From the NCBI GenBank assembly GCA_948735595.1, contig CAPXSA010000007.1, positions 1 through 53,497 of the forward strand: a stretch of 53,497 nt of DNA, in the 5' to 3' direction. Under the pieces are notes generated by a model. It had not been told where the DNA came from. It searched no databases and was given only the letters and a program-made list of their open reading frames with translations. This DNA is from an uncultured Clostridia bacterium (lineage in GTDB: Bacteria > Bacillota > Clostridia > TANB77 > CAG-508). A program made the position numbers and the translations under genes. Below are positions 37,637 to 47,174 of the stretch, one piece after another. The first letter of the stretch is position 1, and each line of letters starts with the position of its first letter.

Positions 37637-38168
37637 AAGAAGTATTAGAAAATATCAAAATATGGATGTACCAGATACATTAATTGAAGATTTAATCGAC
37701 TGTGCAAGATTAGCGCCATCTGCTAAAAATAGACAACCTTGGGAGTTTCTAGTGATTAGAGGAGAAACCAAAAACAAAATAGCTGATATTATGTTAGACG
37801 ATGAACTTGCAACTAGAGAAACAGAAGATCAAGAACTGATAGAAAAGAAAAGTAGTGTACCAACAACTGCTAGAGTTATTAGAGAAGCTCCAGTGCTTAT
37901 TTTGGTTTTTAAAGAATATGATGAAAACTGGACAACAGGTGATACACTTTCGATTGGTGGAGCAGTAGAACACATTTGCCTAAGAGCAACAGATATGGGA
38001 TTAGGTTCACTTTGGATTAGAGACACAGCTTATACACAAAAAGAAATTGCAAAATTAGTAGGAGAAGAAAAAGAACTAATTTGTGCAATTTCTATTGGAT
38101 ATCCAAATCAAGAACCACATCAAAGACCGAGAAAAGAATTAAATGAAATTTTGAAATGGTATAAATAA
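37608..38168 (+). CDS. Nitroreductase family FMN protein
   Basis: A 186-aa protein with the family start (ENRRSIRKYQ), APSAKNRQPWEFLVI for FMN binding, and GAVEHICLRATDMGLGSLWI. It should reduce nitro groups, quinones or similar using NAD(P)H. The start overlaps the preceding gene by 29 nt; AGAAAGGTG precedes ATG. The stop is followed by an AACCGTCCCA fragment resembling the dispersed GGGAC repeats. Confidence 0.85.
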   Translation: MELREAIENRRSIRKYQNMDVPDTLIEDLIDCARLAPSAKNRQPWEFLVIRGETKNKIADIMLDDELATRETEDQELIEKKSSVPTTARVIREAPVLILVFKEYDENWTTGDTLSIGGAVEHICLRATDMGLGSLWIRDTAYTQKEIAKLVGEEKELICAISIGYPNQEPHQRPRKELNEILKWYK

Positions 38169-38208
38169 AGAGTGAAAAAGTGGAAATGAGAACCGTCCCA
38201 TTTTCCAG

Positions 38209-38646
38209 TTAGGCTAAATTTTTAATTGCATTTCTAGCAAGTTCATCACAACGATTATTATATTTGTTATCACTGTGGCCTTTTACTTTGTGAAAGGTTA
38301 CTTTGTGTGTTTGTGTTAATTCTATTAATTCTTGCCAAAGTTCTTTGTTTTTTACTTCCTCTTTGCTAGAGTTTTTCCAATTATTTTTGATCCAACTAGA
38401 AATCCAATCTTGCAAAAAAGCATTAACAACATAGGCACTATCACTATATAAATCTACTTCGCAAGGGCGTTTTAACAATTTTAAAGCTTCTATGACAGCA
38501 GTTAATTCCATAATATTATTGGTAGTATTTTTTTTACCACCAGAAATTTCCTTTTGATTAGTGCCTGCCATTAAAATAGAACCCCATCCACCAGGACCTG
38601 GATTGCCACTACAAGCGCCATCTGTATAAATTATAACTTTATCCAT
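38209..38646 (-). CDS. rnhA: Ribonuclease HI
   Basis: A 145-aa enzyme degrading RNA in RNA-DNA hybrids. Catalytic residues are visible in YTDGACSGNPG (Asp), NIMELTAVIEAL (Glu), YSDSAYV (Asp) and NNRCDELAR (Asp), plus the KVKGHSD handle. Full length; GGAGAA precedes ATG. It converges on the nitroreductase gene. Confidence 0.95.
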   Translation of the reverse strand: MDKVIIYTDGACSGNPGPGGWGSILMAGTNQKEISGGKKNTTNNIMELTAVIEALKLLKRPCEVDLYSDSAYVVNAFLQDWISSWIKNNWKNSSKEEVKNKELWQELIELTQTHKVTFHKVKGHSDNKYNNRCDELARNAIKNLA

Positions 38647-38761
38647 AAATTTTCTCCTTTTCTAATTGTCAATTTTAATAATTTATGATATTATATCAAT
38701 GAATTAAAATTTCTTCAATAAAACATACCAATTTTATGAGAAATAAAAAGGAGGAAGTGTC

Positions 38762-40021
38762 TTGAGTAGAGTGCTAGGCATTGTAGCTGAATACAATCCA
38801 TTTCATAATGGACATCTATATCATATCAAGCAGTCAATTGAACAAACAAATGCAGACTATGTAGTTTGTGTAGTAACTGGAAACTTTGTGCAAAGAGGCA
38901 ATACTTCTATTGTAGATAAATGGACAAAAACCAAAATGGCAATGGCAAATGGGGCAGATTTGGTTATAGAATTACCAACTATATATGGTACATCTAGTGC
39001 AGAGAACTTTGCAGAAGGTGCTATCAAAGTTTTAGATGCGTTGCAAGTAGTAGATAGCATTTCTTTTGGAATGGAAACAGATAACCTAGCTACTTTAAAT
39101 AATATTGCAAACGTACTTTATCAAGAGCCAAAAGAATATATTACTATGTTAAACCATGAACTCAGCAAAGGTACTTCTTTCCCAAAAGCACGTGAAAGTG
39201 CAGTAATGCTATATTTAAATGATATTAAAAGATATGCTAATGTTCTAGCAGGTTCTAACAATATTTTAGGGGTTGAATACCTAAAGGCAATGAAAAAATT
39301 AAAAAGTAATTTAAAACCAGAAGGTATAAAAAGGGAAAAAGTAGTTTATCATGATGATTTTATTGTAGACGATTTTGCTAGTGCAACTGCAATTCGTAAA
39401 ATGATAGTAAATAGACAATTTAATGATATTATGAAAGTAATGCCTCGTTCTTCCTATATTTTACTTGCACAAGAATTACAAAATGGGCATTATGTATTAG
39501 ACTTAAGCAAATTTCAGGCTCAAATTTTATATAAATTAAGAACTATGACAGTAGAAGAAATTAGAGAGATTCCTGATGTAACGGAAGGATTAGAAAATGC
39601 TATTAAAAGTGCAGCAGATTCTTGTAATAATATTATAGATTTAGTCAATATTATTAAATCAAAACGTTATACGCAAACTAGAATACAAAGAATTTTAATC
39701 TATTGCTTACTAGGAATTACCAAAAAAATGATGGAAGCTTCTAAGAAAACAGTACCTTATGTGAGAGTACTTGGATTCAATGAAAATGGTAGAAAGCTAA
39801 TTTCAGAGGCAGTAGCTAGAAATCCAAAATTAAATGTTGTAACATCTGTAAAAAAATACATGGATGAAAGTAAAAACAAAGTATTAAAAGAAATGCTTGC
39901 AACAGACATCTATGCAACTAATATATACACACTAGGCTATGAAAAAGATTCTTGGGCTAATTTAGACTATACAAATAAAGTTATCACTATGGAGGACATG
40001 AAAGGGACGGTTAAAGTATGA
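38762..40021 (+). CDS. tmcAL: tRNA(Met) cytidine acetate ligase
   Basis: A 419-aa protein (formerly YlbM) making N4-acetylcytidine at C34 of elongator tRNA-Met with acetate and ATP. The nucleotidyltransferase signature GIVAEYNPFHNGHLYHI is at the N-terminus. The start is TTG at 38762, 7 nt after AAGGAGGA. The last 4 bases overlap coaE (ATGA), so the two are translationally coupled. Confidence 0.92.
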   Translation: MSRVLGIVAEYNPFHNGHLYHIKQSIEQTNADYVVCVVTGNFVQRGNTSIVDKWTKTKMAMANGADLVIELPTIYGTSSAENFAEGAIKVLDALQVVDSISFGMETDNLATLNNIANVLYQEPKEYITMLNHELSKGTSFPKARESAVMLYLNDIKRYANVLAGSNNILGVEYLKAMKKLKSNLKPEGIKREKVVYHDDFIVDDFASATAIRKMIVNRQFNDIMKVMPRSSYILLAQELQNGHYVLDLSKFQAQILYKLRTMTVEEIREIPDVTEGLENAIKSAADSCNNIIDLVNIIKSKRYTQTRIQRILIYCLLGITKKMMEASKKTVPYVRVLGFNENGRKLISEAVARNPKLNVVTSVKKYMDESKNKVLKEMLATDIYATNIYTLGYEKDSWANLDYTNKVITMEDMKGTVKV

Positions 40022-40614
40022 TAATAGGAATCACAGGAAGTTCGGGGGCAGGAAAGAGCACAGTCTGTGAAATATTAGAAGAGGAATATGATATTCAAGT
40101 ATTAAATGCAGATAAAATGACGAAACAATTATCACAAAAAGGAAATCAGTATTTAAAAGATATTGTAAACTTATTTGGACAAGAAATTCTACAAGAAGAT
40201 GGTGAATTAGATAGACCAAAACTTGCTAATATTATCTATAATGATGAAAGTAAAAGAAAACAATTAAATGAATGTACCTTTAAACACATTCATATAGCTT
40301 TGCAAAAAGAGATTCAAGAAATATTAAACAAAAATGAAAAAGCAGTAATTGCTATTGATGCACCATTGTTATTTGAAGCAAAATTAGAAGATATTTGTGA
40401 CTTAGTGATTGCAGTGATTGCAAAAGATAAAGAATTACAAATTGACAGAATTGTGCAAAGAGACTATATTACAAGAGAGCAAGCAGTAAAACGCTTACAA
40501 GCACAAATGCCAGATGATTTTTATACCAGTAGAAGTCAGTATACCATTGTAAATGATGGAGAATTTCATGAAATTGAACATCAAGTGAAAGAGATTTTAG
40601 AAGAAATATTATAA
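40018..40614 (+). CDS. coaE: Dephospho-CoA kinase
   Basis: A 198-aa P-loop kinase for the last step of CoA synthesis. GITGSSGAGKSTV is the Walker A; LNADKMTKQL and DAPLLFEAKL are family motifs. Start overlaps tmcAL. A strong terminator follows. Confidence 0.95.
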   Translation: MIIGITGSSGAGKSTVCEILEEEYDIQVLNADKMTKQLSQKGNQYLKDIVNLFGQEILQEDGELDRPKLANIIYNDESKRKQLNECTFKHIHIALQKEIQEILNKNEKAVIAIDAPLLFEAKLEDICDLVIAVIAKDKELQIDRIVQRDYITREQAVKRLQAQMPDDFYTSRSQYTIVNDGEFHEIEHQVKEILEEIL

Positions 40615-40667
40615 AACTATATATTGCTAAGTAAGATAACACAACTTAGTGATATATAGTTTTTTTA
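40615..40667 (+). terminator. Rho-independent terminator
   Basis: AACTATATAT...ATATATAGTT stem, reinforced by TTGCTAAGT/ACTTAGTGA, with a T7 tail after coaE. Confidence 0.85.
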
Positions 40668-40679
40668 ATAAACACAAAA

Positions 40680-40725
40680 CAATATTACAATCTCTTTACA
40701 ATTATATGTCATTTGTGTAATATTG
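40680..40725 (+). promoter_or_regulatory. Inverted repeat over a possible promoter
   Basis: CAATATTACA (40680-40689) and TGTAATATTG (40716-40725) are 10-bp inverted arms enclosing TTTACA; TAATAT within the right arm could be the -10. The arrangement suggests an operator for the 40816 operon. Confidence 0.45.
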
Positions 40726-40815
40726 TTGAATTGAGAAATAAATTAACATATAATAAAATTAATCAATTAGATAAAATACTTAGGAAAAATATCCATGTAA
40801 AGGAGAGAAGAAGGC

Positions 40816-41355
40816 ATGGAAACATTTGCAGACTATATCCTTTCCGAACAAGACTGGATAAAGAAAATGGAGATAATGTATTATTTGCAAAAAAAGACAG
40901 GGATTTTCTTTGACAATTCTGTTGTTGCTAAAACTTTTCTAGCGAAGATGTTTTTAGAAAAAGCAGATTTAGGGCTAGATGAAAATTTAGTAATAACAGC
41001 CTGCTTGTTGTGCAATTGTAAAAAAGTAAATAAGCCACAAGATTTATCTAAAATAAAGTCATATGCAAAAGAAGGAGCAGATTACTTAGCGGCATTAGGA
41101 TTTTCGCCACGTTTTTGTAAAATCTGTGAAGAAGTAAATAGATATAGTGGAAGTTATCCAAGAGAAAAAGAAAGTGATGTGCTAGAGTTAGTAGATCAAT
41201 TTGGAGGAATGCTATTAGACAGACCAGAAAGGATTGCTTTTAAAGTAGATGAAGCATTAGTTCTTTTAGAATACAGAAACTTAAAAGATAAATACAATCG
41301 TTATTTACAAAAGTTTAAAGAGTTTGTAGTAGAGACGGAGGGAATTTTAGTATGA
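40816..41355 (+). CDS. Hypothetical helical protein, possibly HD-like
   Basis: A 179-aa, all-helical, cytoplasmic protein with cysteine-bearing segments (ACLLCNCKKV, FCKICEE). The layout slightly resembles HD-domain hydrolases (ADYLAALGF, VDQFGGMLLDRPER), but the His-Asp pair is missing. No family recognised. AGGAGAG precedes ATG; the stop overlaps the next start (ATGA). Confidence 0.6.
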   Translation: METFADYILSEQDWIKKMEIMYYLQKKTGIFFDNSVVAKTFLAKMFLEKADLGLDENLVITACLLCNCKKVNKPQDLSKIKSYAKEGADYLAALGFSPRFCKICEEVNRYSGSYPREKESDVLELVDQFGGMLLDRPERIAFKVDEALVLLEYRNLKDKYNRYLQKFKEFVVETEGILV

Positions 41356-41600
41356 GCAATTTAGATGAAAGAAAAAGAGATTCTAATATGCCTAAAAGTG
41401 AGAACATGATACAATATGCTTTTAATAAATACAATAGCATGGGGGATATTATGGAAAGTATTAAGTCTACTCCTAGAATATATAGAGAAGTTCAGCAAGC
41501 AAGAGAAAATTATAGACAAGCAAAAGAAGAAAGACAAAATCAAAATGAACAAACACCAGTAGTGTCAGCGCAAGATATTAAAGACGAGATGTACCGCTAA
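41352..41600 (+). CDS. Hypothetical small helical protein
   Basis: An 82-aa hydrophilic protein, Gln/Glu/Arg-rich at the C-terminus (QQARENYRQAKEERQNQNEQ). It overlaps the preceding ORF by 4 nt and probably works with it. No family recognised. Confidence 0.5.
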   Translation: MSNLDERKRDSNMPKSENMIQYAFNKYNSMGDIMESIKSTPRIYREVQQARENYRQAKEERQNQNEQTPVVSAQDIKDEMYR

Positions 41601-41780
41601 TTGCTATAAAGCATGTAGTGAATTACATAAACACTTTATACCAAAGAAAATAAAAGAGGGATACAAAAGGGAAAAGATTAGGGCACGAAAGATAATAATT
41701 TACAAAAGAAGAAGTAAAGGAAGTAAAAAACGAAAGCATGAGAAAACAAAAGAATAAAAAGATACAAAAGAAAAGTGATA

Positions 41781-41810
41781 AAAGATTGGTTTCAAAGAGC
41801 CAATCTTTTG
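41781..41810 (+). terminator. Possible terminator
   Basis: AAAGATTGG/CCAATCTTT stem with TTTTG. Between 41601 and 41780 I see only purine-rich sequence without a convincing gene. Confidence 0.55.
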
Positions 41811-42003
41811 TCAGTTGAGGGACACATGTCAGTTAGGGGACGTTAGTTTAACTGACAATTTAGAAATTAATAATAAAATGTCGCACTTGGGGACACATGT
41901 CGCACAAATCAATGTTTACAATTTCGCTATGCTCAATTGCATAAGTTATCTGTAACTCATTGCATTCGAACAGCTAACTTAACGTCCCCAAGTGCGACAA
42001 ATG
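41810..42003. repeat. Composite TGTC/GGGGAC inverted-repeat element
   Basis: The left part has TGTCAGTT and GGGGACGTT units. The right part is bounded by a 16-bp perfect inverted repeat, TGTCGCACTTGGGGAC (41879-41894) and its complement (41984-41999). It appears to be two related elements side by side, the second a TGTCGCACTT variant. Confidence 0.75.
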
Positions 42004-42026
42004 TGAAAAAAAGGGAGGAAAAACAC

Positions 42027-43220
42027 ATGCAAGAAATGTTTGCAGATTTACATATTCACATAGGAAGAAGCGAAAAAGGAAAGCCAATTAAGATTACAGC
42101 AGCAAGAAGTTTGAATTTTGCTAATATTGCAAGAGAATGTGCAGAGAGAAAAGGGATTCAAATAGCGGGGATTATTGACTGTGCATCACCTTATGTAATA
42201 GAAGATATAGAGGAATTTTTAAAAACCGGAGAAGCTTATGAAATAGCAGACGGTGGAATTATCTATAAAGATAAAGTTTGTATCATATTAGGTAGTGAAA
42301 TTGAAACAGCGGAGATAAATGAAAATGGCAAAATAGGTAGTGCTCATAATCTTTGCTATTTCCCAACTCTAAAAGATATTAAAGCTTTTTCAAAGGAAAT
42401 GAGTAACTATATTAATAATATTACCTTAAGTTCTCAAAGGGCTCGTCTTTCAGCATATCAATTAGTAGATATTGTAGAAAAGTATAATGGAATTTTAATT
42501 CCAGCACACTGCTTTACACCACATAAGAGTTTTTATGGAAATTGTACAAGCAGATTAGAGAGAATTTTCAAAGAGAAATTTAATAAGATTTTTGCAATAG
42601 AACTAGGTCTTAGTTCTGATACAGAATTAGCAGACCATATTTCTGAATTAGAAACAAGAACTTTCGTAACTAATTCAGATGCCCATTCTTTACCTAAAAT
42701 TGCAAGAGAATACAATAAAGTATTATTAGAACATATTTCTTTTAAAGAACTAGTAAAAGCGTTAAGAAATGAAGAAGGAAGAAAAGTAGTAGCAAATTAT
42801 GGTATGGATCCAAAACTTGGAAAATATCATAGAACCTATTGCGAAACATGCGATATGCCAATAGAAGGAGAGCCACCAGTAAATGAATGTCAAAGTTGTC
42901 ATGGAAGTAACATTACTATGGGAGTGCTTGATAGAATTATGACAATTGCAGATAAAAAGGAAAGCAAGAGTCCAAAGAATAGACCACCTTATGTATATCA
43001 AGTACCACTTACTTTTGTACCAGGATTAGGAGCAAAAACAATTGAAAAATTGCTAAATACATTTGAGACAGAAATGAATATTTTACATAAATTATCAGAA
43101 GATGATTTGGAAGCAGTCGTGGGACAAAAGGTTGCCAAAACGATTGTGGCTGCTAGAGAAGGCAAAGTACATATTTCTAGTGGTGGCGGCGGTGTTTATG
43201 GACATATAGAAATTAACTAA
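42027..43220 (+). CDS. Endonuclease Q-like PHP-domain protein
   Basis: About 397 aa. The N-terminal PHP metal-dependent domain starts FADLHIHIG, with PAHCF and NSDAHS as further metal ligands. A zinc ribbon (CETCDMP...CQSCHG, ~275-300) and a C-terminal helix-hairpin-helix (VPGLGAKTIEKLL) follow. This order matches endonuclease Q and its bacterial (YqxK-like) relatives, which nick DNA 5' of deaminated bases. The start at 42027 follows GGGAGG. Confidence 0.85.
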   Translation: MQEMFADLHIHIGRSEKGKPIKITAARSLNFANIARECAERKGIQIAGIIDCASPYVIEDIEEFLKTGEAYEIADGGIIYKDKVCIILGSEIETAEINENGKIGSAHNLCYFPTLKDIKAFSKEMSNYINNITLSSQRARLSAYQLVDIVEKYNGILIPAHCFTPHKSFYGNCTSRLERIFKEKFNKIFAIELGLSSDTELADHISELETRTFVTNSDAHSLPKIAREYNKVLLEHISFKELVKALRNEEGRKVVANYGMDPKLGKYHRTYCETCDMPIEGEPPVNECQSCHGSNITMGVLDRIMTIADKKESKSPKNRPPYVYQVPLTFVPGLGAKTIEKLLNTFETEMNILHKLSEDDLEAVVGQKVAKTIVAAREGKVHISSGGGGVYGHIEIN

Positions 43221-43286
43221 AAAGGTTCTAAATCTCATTTTATGGAATAGACATTATGTATAAACTAATACACTTGGAGGAATAGA

Positions 43287-43931
43287 ATGAGAGTAACACA
43301 CAAGAAAAGTTCAAAAATCACTAGTATCTTATTACAACATATCAAAGATAATGTGAAATCTTATTTATTAGTAGCTATAATACTACTAATTGGAATTGTG
43401 CTAGGGGTACTATTTGTCAATAATTTGCAAGAGGAACAAGCGCAAGAAGTACAAAGTTATGTAGATCACTTTGTAAGTTCTTTGCAAAACGGAACAGGAC
43501 TGGATACAGGAAAACTACTCAAGAATTCTATTAAGAATAATCTAGTACTAGCGATAGCTATGTGGTTTGCAGGTTCTACTGTAATAGGTATACCAATTGT
43601 ACTGGGAATCGTATGGTATCGTGGATTTTGTTTAGGGTATACTATTTCAGCATTAATTGCTACTCTAGGAGTAGGAAGGGGAAGTTTATTTTTTGTAGTA
43701 GCAATGTTACTACAAAATCTCATTCTTATTCCTTGTATGTTAGCTTTAGCGGTTAGTGGCATTAGATTATATAAGTCTATTGTAAAAGATAAAAGGAAAG
43801 AGAATGTAAAAGGAAAGATTGTGAGGCATACCATGTTTTCAGCAATGATGCTCTTTTTTTTAATGATAGCCTCCTTTTTAGAAACCTATTTATCTTCCAA
43901 TTTATTTATGTTATGTATACAGTTTTTTTGA
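43287..43931 (+). CDS. spoIIM: Stage II sporulation protein M
   Basis: A 214-aa membrane protein with five hydrophobic segments; the FAGSTVIGIPIVLGIVWYRG.CLGYTI region matches the SpoIIM family. In the DMP complex with SpoIID and SpoIIP it drives septal wall thinning and engulfment. GGAGG precedes ATG. Its presence next to xerD follows the usual Firmicute order and supports a spore-former. Confidence 0.9.
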   Translation: MRVTHKKSSKITSILLQHIKDNVKSYLLVAIILLIGIVLGVLFVNNLQEEQAQEVQSYVDHFVSSLQNGTGLDTGKLLKNSIKNNLVLAIAMWFAGSTVIGIPIVLGIVWYRGFCLGYTISALIATLGVGRGSLFFVVAMLLQNLILIPCMLALAVSGIRLYKSIVKDKRKENVKGKIVRHTMFSAMMLFFLMIASFLETYLSSNLFMLCIQFF

Positions 43932-43948
43932 TTTTTTTGAAAAAACTC

Positions 43949-43977
43949 TTTACATTTTTGTTTAAATTTGATATAAC
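43949..43977 (+). promoter_or_regulatory. Sigma-A promoter of xerD
   Basis: TTTACA (43949-43954), 17-bp spacer, TATAAC (43972-43977). Confidence 0.65.
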
Positions 43978-44085
43978 ATATATGGTTTATGTAAAGTAAG
44001 GAAACATTAGAAGAAAAAAATCTTTTCTGTTTTTAATGGAAAAGTGATATAGATTAGAAAATATAAAGGAACAAGGGAGTTAAAA

Positions 44086-44967
44086 ATGGAAAAACAAATT
44101 AAACTTTTTTTAGAATTTCTTCAAAATGAAAAGAAATTGTCAAGCAATACTTTACAATCATATGAAAGAGATATTTTACAATATCAAGATTATGTAGAAA
44201 AAAATAGGATTAATTATGCAAAAGTAAAACAAGAAGATATTAAAGAGTATTTAGAGCATTTAGCTGAAATTGGTAAGAAAACCTCTACTATTTCTAGAAA
44301 TTTAGCATCTATTAGATCATTTTATCAATTTCTAATTCGTATAAAAAAGGCAAAACATGATCCTACTGAAAATATACAATCGCCAAAAATTGAAAAAAGA
44401 GTTCCAAGTGTGTTAACATCACAAGAGGTAGAATTATTATTAGAGCAACCAAAAGATGTTGATTTAAAAGGAACTAGAGATAAAGCTATGTTAGAATTTG
44501 CTTATGCAACAGGTATGAGAGTAACAGAAATTATCTCTTTAGATATAGAGGATGTTGACTTAGAGAATGGTTTTGTTGTTTGCAAGAATGGTTCAAAACA
44601 AAGAAACATTCCTTTAGGTTCCATGTCTCTAAAAGCATTGAAAGAATATGTAGAAGAATCAAGACCAATTTTAATTAAAGATGAAAATGATAAAGCTTTG
44701 TTTGTAAACATCAATGGTGGAAGATTAACAAGACAAGGTTTTTGGAAAATCATTAAATATTATAAAGAGCAAGCACATATTACAAAGGATATTACACCAC
44801 ATGTTTTAAGACATTCTTTTGCAACCCACTTATTACAAAATGGTGCAGATTTAAAGGCAATTCAAACTATGCTTGGGCATTCTGACATTTCATCAACACA
44901 AGTATATATGCAATTTCAAGACCCAGGTCTAAAAGATGTATATCAAAAAGCACATCCAAGAGCCTAA
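44086..44967 (+). CDS. xerD: Tyrosine recombinase XerD
   Basis: A 293-aa recombinase: N-terminal SAM-like core-binding domain, then the catalytic domain with Arg in GMRVTEI, His-x-x-Arg in HVLRHSFATHLL, His in LGHSDISSTQVY and the nucleophile Tyr just after (VYMQF). It resolves chromosome dimers at dif with a partner recombinase. Length and the spoIIM neighbour favour XerD over an integrase. A terminator follows. Confidence 0.9.
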   Translation: MEKQIKLFLEFLQNEKKLSSNTLQSYERDILQYQDYVEKNRINYAKVKQEDIKEYLEHLAEIGKKTSTISRNLASIRSFYQFLIRIKKAKHDPTENIQSPKIEKRVPSVLTSQEVELLLEQPKDVDLKGTRDKAMLEFAYATGMRVTEIISLDIEDVDLENGFVVCKNGSKQRNIPLGSMSLKALKEYVEESRPILIKDENDKALFVNINGGRLTRQGFWKIIKYYKEQAHITKDITPHVLRHSFATHLLQNGADLKAIQTMLGHSDISSTQVYMQFQDPGLKDVYQKAHPRA

Positions 44968-44986
44968 AATATAGTTAATAGAAAAG

Positions 44987-45022
44987 AAACTAATCAAGAG
45001 AAAACTTTTGATTAGTTTTTTG
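44987..45022 (+). terminator. Rho-independent terminator
   Basis: AAACTAATCAA/TTGATTAGTTT stem with a T6 tail after xerD. Confidence 0.9.
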
Positions 45023-45087
45023 AGTTTTAGAAAAGTTACTTATAGTACTTGATATCAAAAACTTATTTTCTAATTTGCGTTTTTAGA

Positions 45088-45116
45088 TTGACTTTTTTAA
45101 AATATATCTATACAAT
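45088..45116 (+). promoter_or_regulatory. Sigma-A promoter of the ART-like gene
   Basis: TTGACT (45088-45093), 17-bp spacer, TACAAT (45111-45116). Confidence 0.75.
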
Positions 45117-45151
45117 AATATCAAACCAAAGAAGATAAGAAAGGGAACAAA

Positions 45152-47170
45152 ATGGATTTAAAAGAAGCAAATACTATTCTACGATTTTCAGAAGAAGAAA
45201 TCACAGCAATTCAAAGATATTTAGGGTTTAAACATTTGAATATTAATATTTTGGCAGATTTTGGTCTAAACACTTATCAAAGTTTAAAAGATACGGCATG
45301 GTCTATAGATGAAGATCCAGAAGAAATTGCACAAAATATTCAAGATTTTGTCAACCTTTATAGTGCGATGTACAAAGAAAGCAAAACTAGTAATCCACCC
45401 CATAGCATATTAGTAAGAGGCACTAGTAATGCAAGAATACATAGTATACAAGGAAAGAATTTACAGTTTTTATCAACGACCACTAGTGAAGCAATTGCTA
45501 AAACATTTTCGGAATATGGAGATGATGCAATTGCTCATATGCGTGTGGGCGCAGGGGTACCTTTTTTAGATACAACACCATATAGAAGTGAAAATGTAAG
45601 AGACGAATTTGAAATTGTATTAGCACCTTTCTGTTCAACAAGAGTAGAAAGAGGTGGGACACATAATGGTTACACACATTATCAAGTAATAATGCAAAAA
45701 ACAATATTAGAAGAAAAGAAGCCTGAAGAATTAGATGCACTATATGACGAGATTATGGTAAATTTTTCGCAAAATTTAAAAGATATCAAAGAACTAGATC
45801 ATTTAGAATTTAAATTAGAGAGTTTAGATAGAGCCTATGCACAGGCACAAGGAGATAGAGAAGAACAAGGATATATTTTAGATGACAAGAAAAAAGTGCA
45901 AGAAGAGTATGATAAACTTGTTAGTAGTACCTATGGCTTTAAACATAAATTACAAGACTTATTACAAGGACTATGTAAGCAAAAGGAAGTAGAAATTGAC
46001 AAAGCACATGAGGTGATTCAAGAAGATAGAGCAAGAAGAAAGGCAGAAAGGGAAGCAAAAGAGGCTGAGGAAGCTGCTCAAAAAGAAGCAGCAGAAAAAG
46101 AAGAGGCTAGACAAAAATTAGTTTCTGAATTGTCAGGAAAATTAGAACAAAATCCTCAAAATTCTTCTTCACTAGAAGGAGCAGTTTTGAAAACCTACGA
46201 TGACTTTGTTCATAATGAAGAAGTAGCAAGGATGAGAGCAAGAGATTTAGGGGTAGAATATACAAGAACGATTAAAAGTACTACAGCTAGAAAATTAGTA
46301 GAAGACATTCAAAGCAATCTACAAGAAACAGCAACAAAGGTAGAAGGCATAGCTATAGATGAAAATACAACATTAGAAGATGCTCAGGAAATGGCAAGTA
46401 GTATAGTAGCAAGATTAGACGGAGTAAGCTATGGAGTAGAAGTTGTTCAAAACTTTCCAGAATTAGTAGACCTACATAAAAAACAAATAGAAGATGAGAT
46501 AAAAAGAAGTTTATATGCTAGAGTACAATCTGTTTTACAAGATGCAAGATTACAAAAATATAGTAAAGAAAAAGAAAGTTTACAGTCAGAAAAAATTGGA
46601 TTTTTTGGAAGACTATTTGGCAAAGAGGAACTTAGAGAAAGAAGATTAGAAAATTTAGACTTGAAAATGAAATTAGCACAAAGAAGTGAAATCCCCGAAA
46701 AGGATAGATACAGTATTCGAGAAATGTTAGTAGACATGAGGATTTGTGCCAGTAATGAACTGGGAGGAGAATTCACACCAGAAATGCAGGAATTATATCA
46801 AGCTATGATGAATTCATTTGGTCTTAGTACAAAAGAAAAATTTTCAGAGGAATATATTGGAAAATTGGTTAGTCAGAGAAATTCAGCAGATAGAACTACT
46901 GAAGAACTACCAGTTGTTCAGGGAGATAAGCCAAAGGTATTTGGCAAAACAAAAGCACAAGCTAACATGATAGCACTAGAAAATCAAAGACTAAATCAAA
47001 AATTATTAAGACTACGTACCAACCACTCTATTCGAACACAAAGACTCGGACAATCACAAGAAACAGATGCTATTAGCCAGTTTACGAAGATGTTAAAAGG
47101 AATTGCAGTAAATACACAAGAAAGAGATAGAAAAGTAGATTTAGAGAGTACATTAGATTTATGGAAATAG
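45152..47170 (+). CDS. Cytoplasmic ADP-ribosyltransferase-like protein with coiled coil
   Basis: 672 aa, no signal peptide. Residues ~85-185 carry the R-S-E triad of arginine-type ADP-ribosyltransferases: Arg89 in ILVRGTS, the STT motif (LSTTTSE, 108-112) and an E-x-E (Glu152, Glu154 in RDEFEIVLAP). The N-terminal ~75 aa are helical. From ~200 on it is largely coiled coil, with an Ala/Glu-rich stretch near 290-320 and a basic C-terminus. It would move ADP-ribose from NAD+ to an unknown target. It is monocistronic with its own promoter and terminator and has no visible immunity or hydrolase partner. Confidence 0.7.
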   Translation: MDLKEANTILRFSEEEITAIQRYLGFKHLNINILADFGLNTYQSLKDTAWSIDEDPEEIAQNIQDFVNLYSAMYKESKTSNPPHSILVRGTSNARIHSIQGKNLQFLSTTTSEAIAKTFSEYGDDAIAHMRVGAGVPFLDTTPYRSENVRDEFEIVLAPFCSTRVERGGTHNGYTHYQVIMQKTILEEKKPEELDALYDEIMVNFSQNLKDIKELDHLEFKLESLDRAYAQAQGDREEQGYILDDKKKVQEEYDKLVSSTYGFKHKLQDLLQGLCKQKEVEIDKAHEVIQEDRARRKAEREAKEAEEAAQKEAAEKEEARQKLVSELSGKLEQNPQNSSSLEGAVLKTYDDFVHNEEVARMRARDLGVEYTRTIKSTTARKLVEDIQSNLQETATKVEGIAIDENTTLEDAQEMASSIVARLDGVSYGVEVVQNFPELVDLHKKQIEDEIKRSLYARVQSVLQDARLQKYSKEKESLQSEKIGFFGRLFGKEELRERRLENLDLKMKLAQRSEIPEKDRYSIREMLVDMRICASNELGGEFTPEMQELYQAMMNSFGLSTKEKFSEEYIGKLVSQRNSADRTTEELPVVQGDKPKVFGKTKAQANMIALENQRLNQKLLRLRTNHSIRTQRLGQSQETDAISQFTKMLKGIAVNTQERDRKVDLESTLDLWK

Positions 47171-47174
47171 ACTT

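Noticed and set aside
40713..40913. 66-aa ORF before the 40816 gene
   Set aside because: It overlaps the promoter repeat and the 40816 gene in another frame, has no ribosome binding site and a low-complexity composition.
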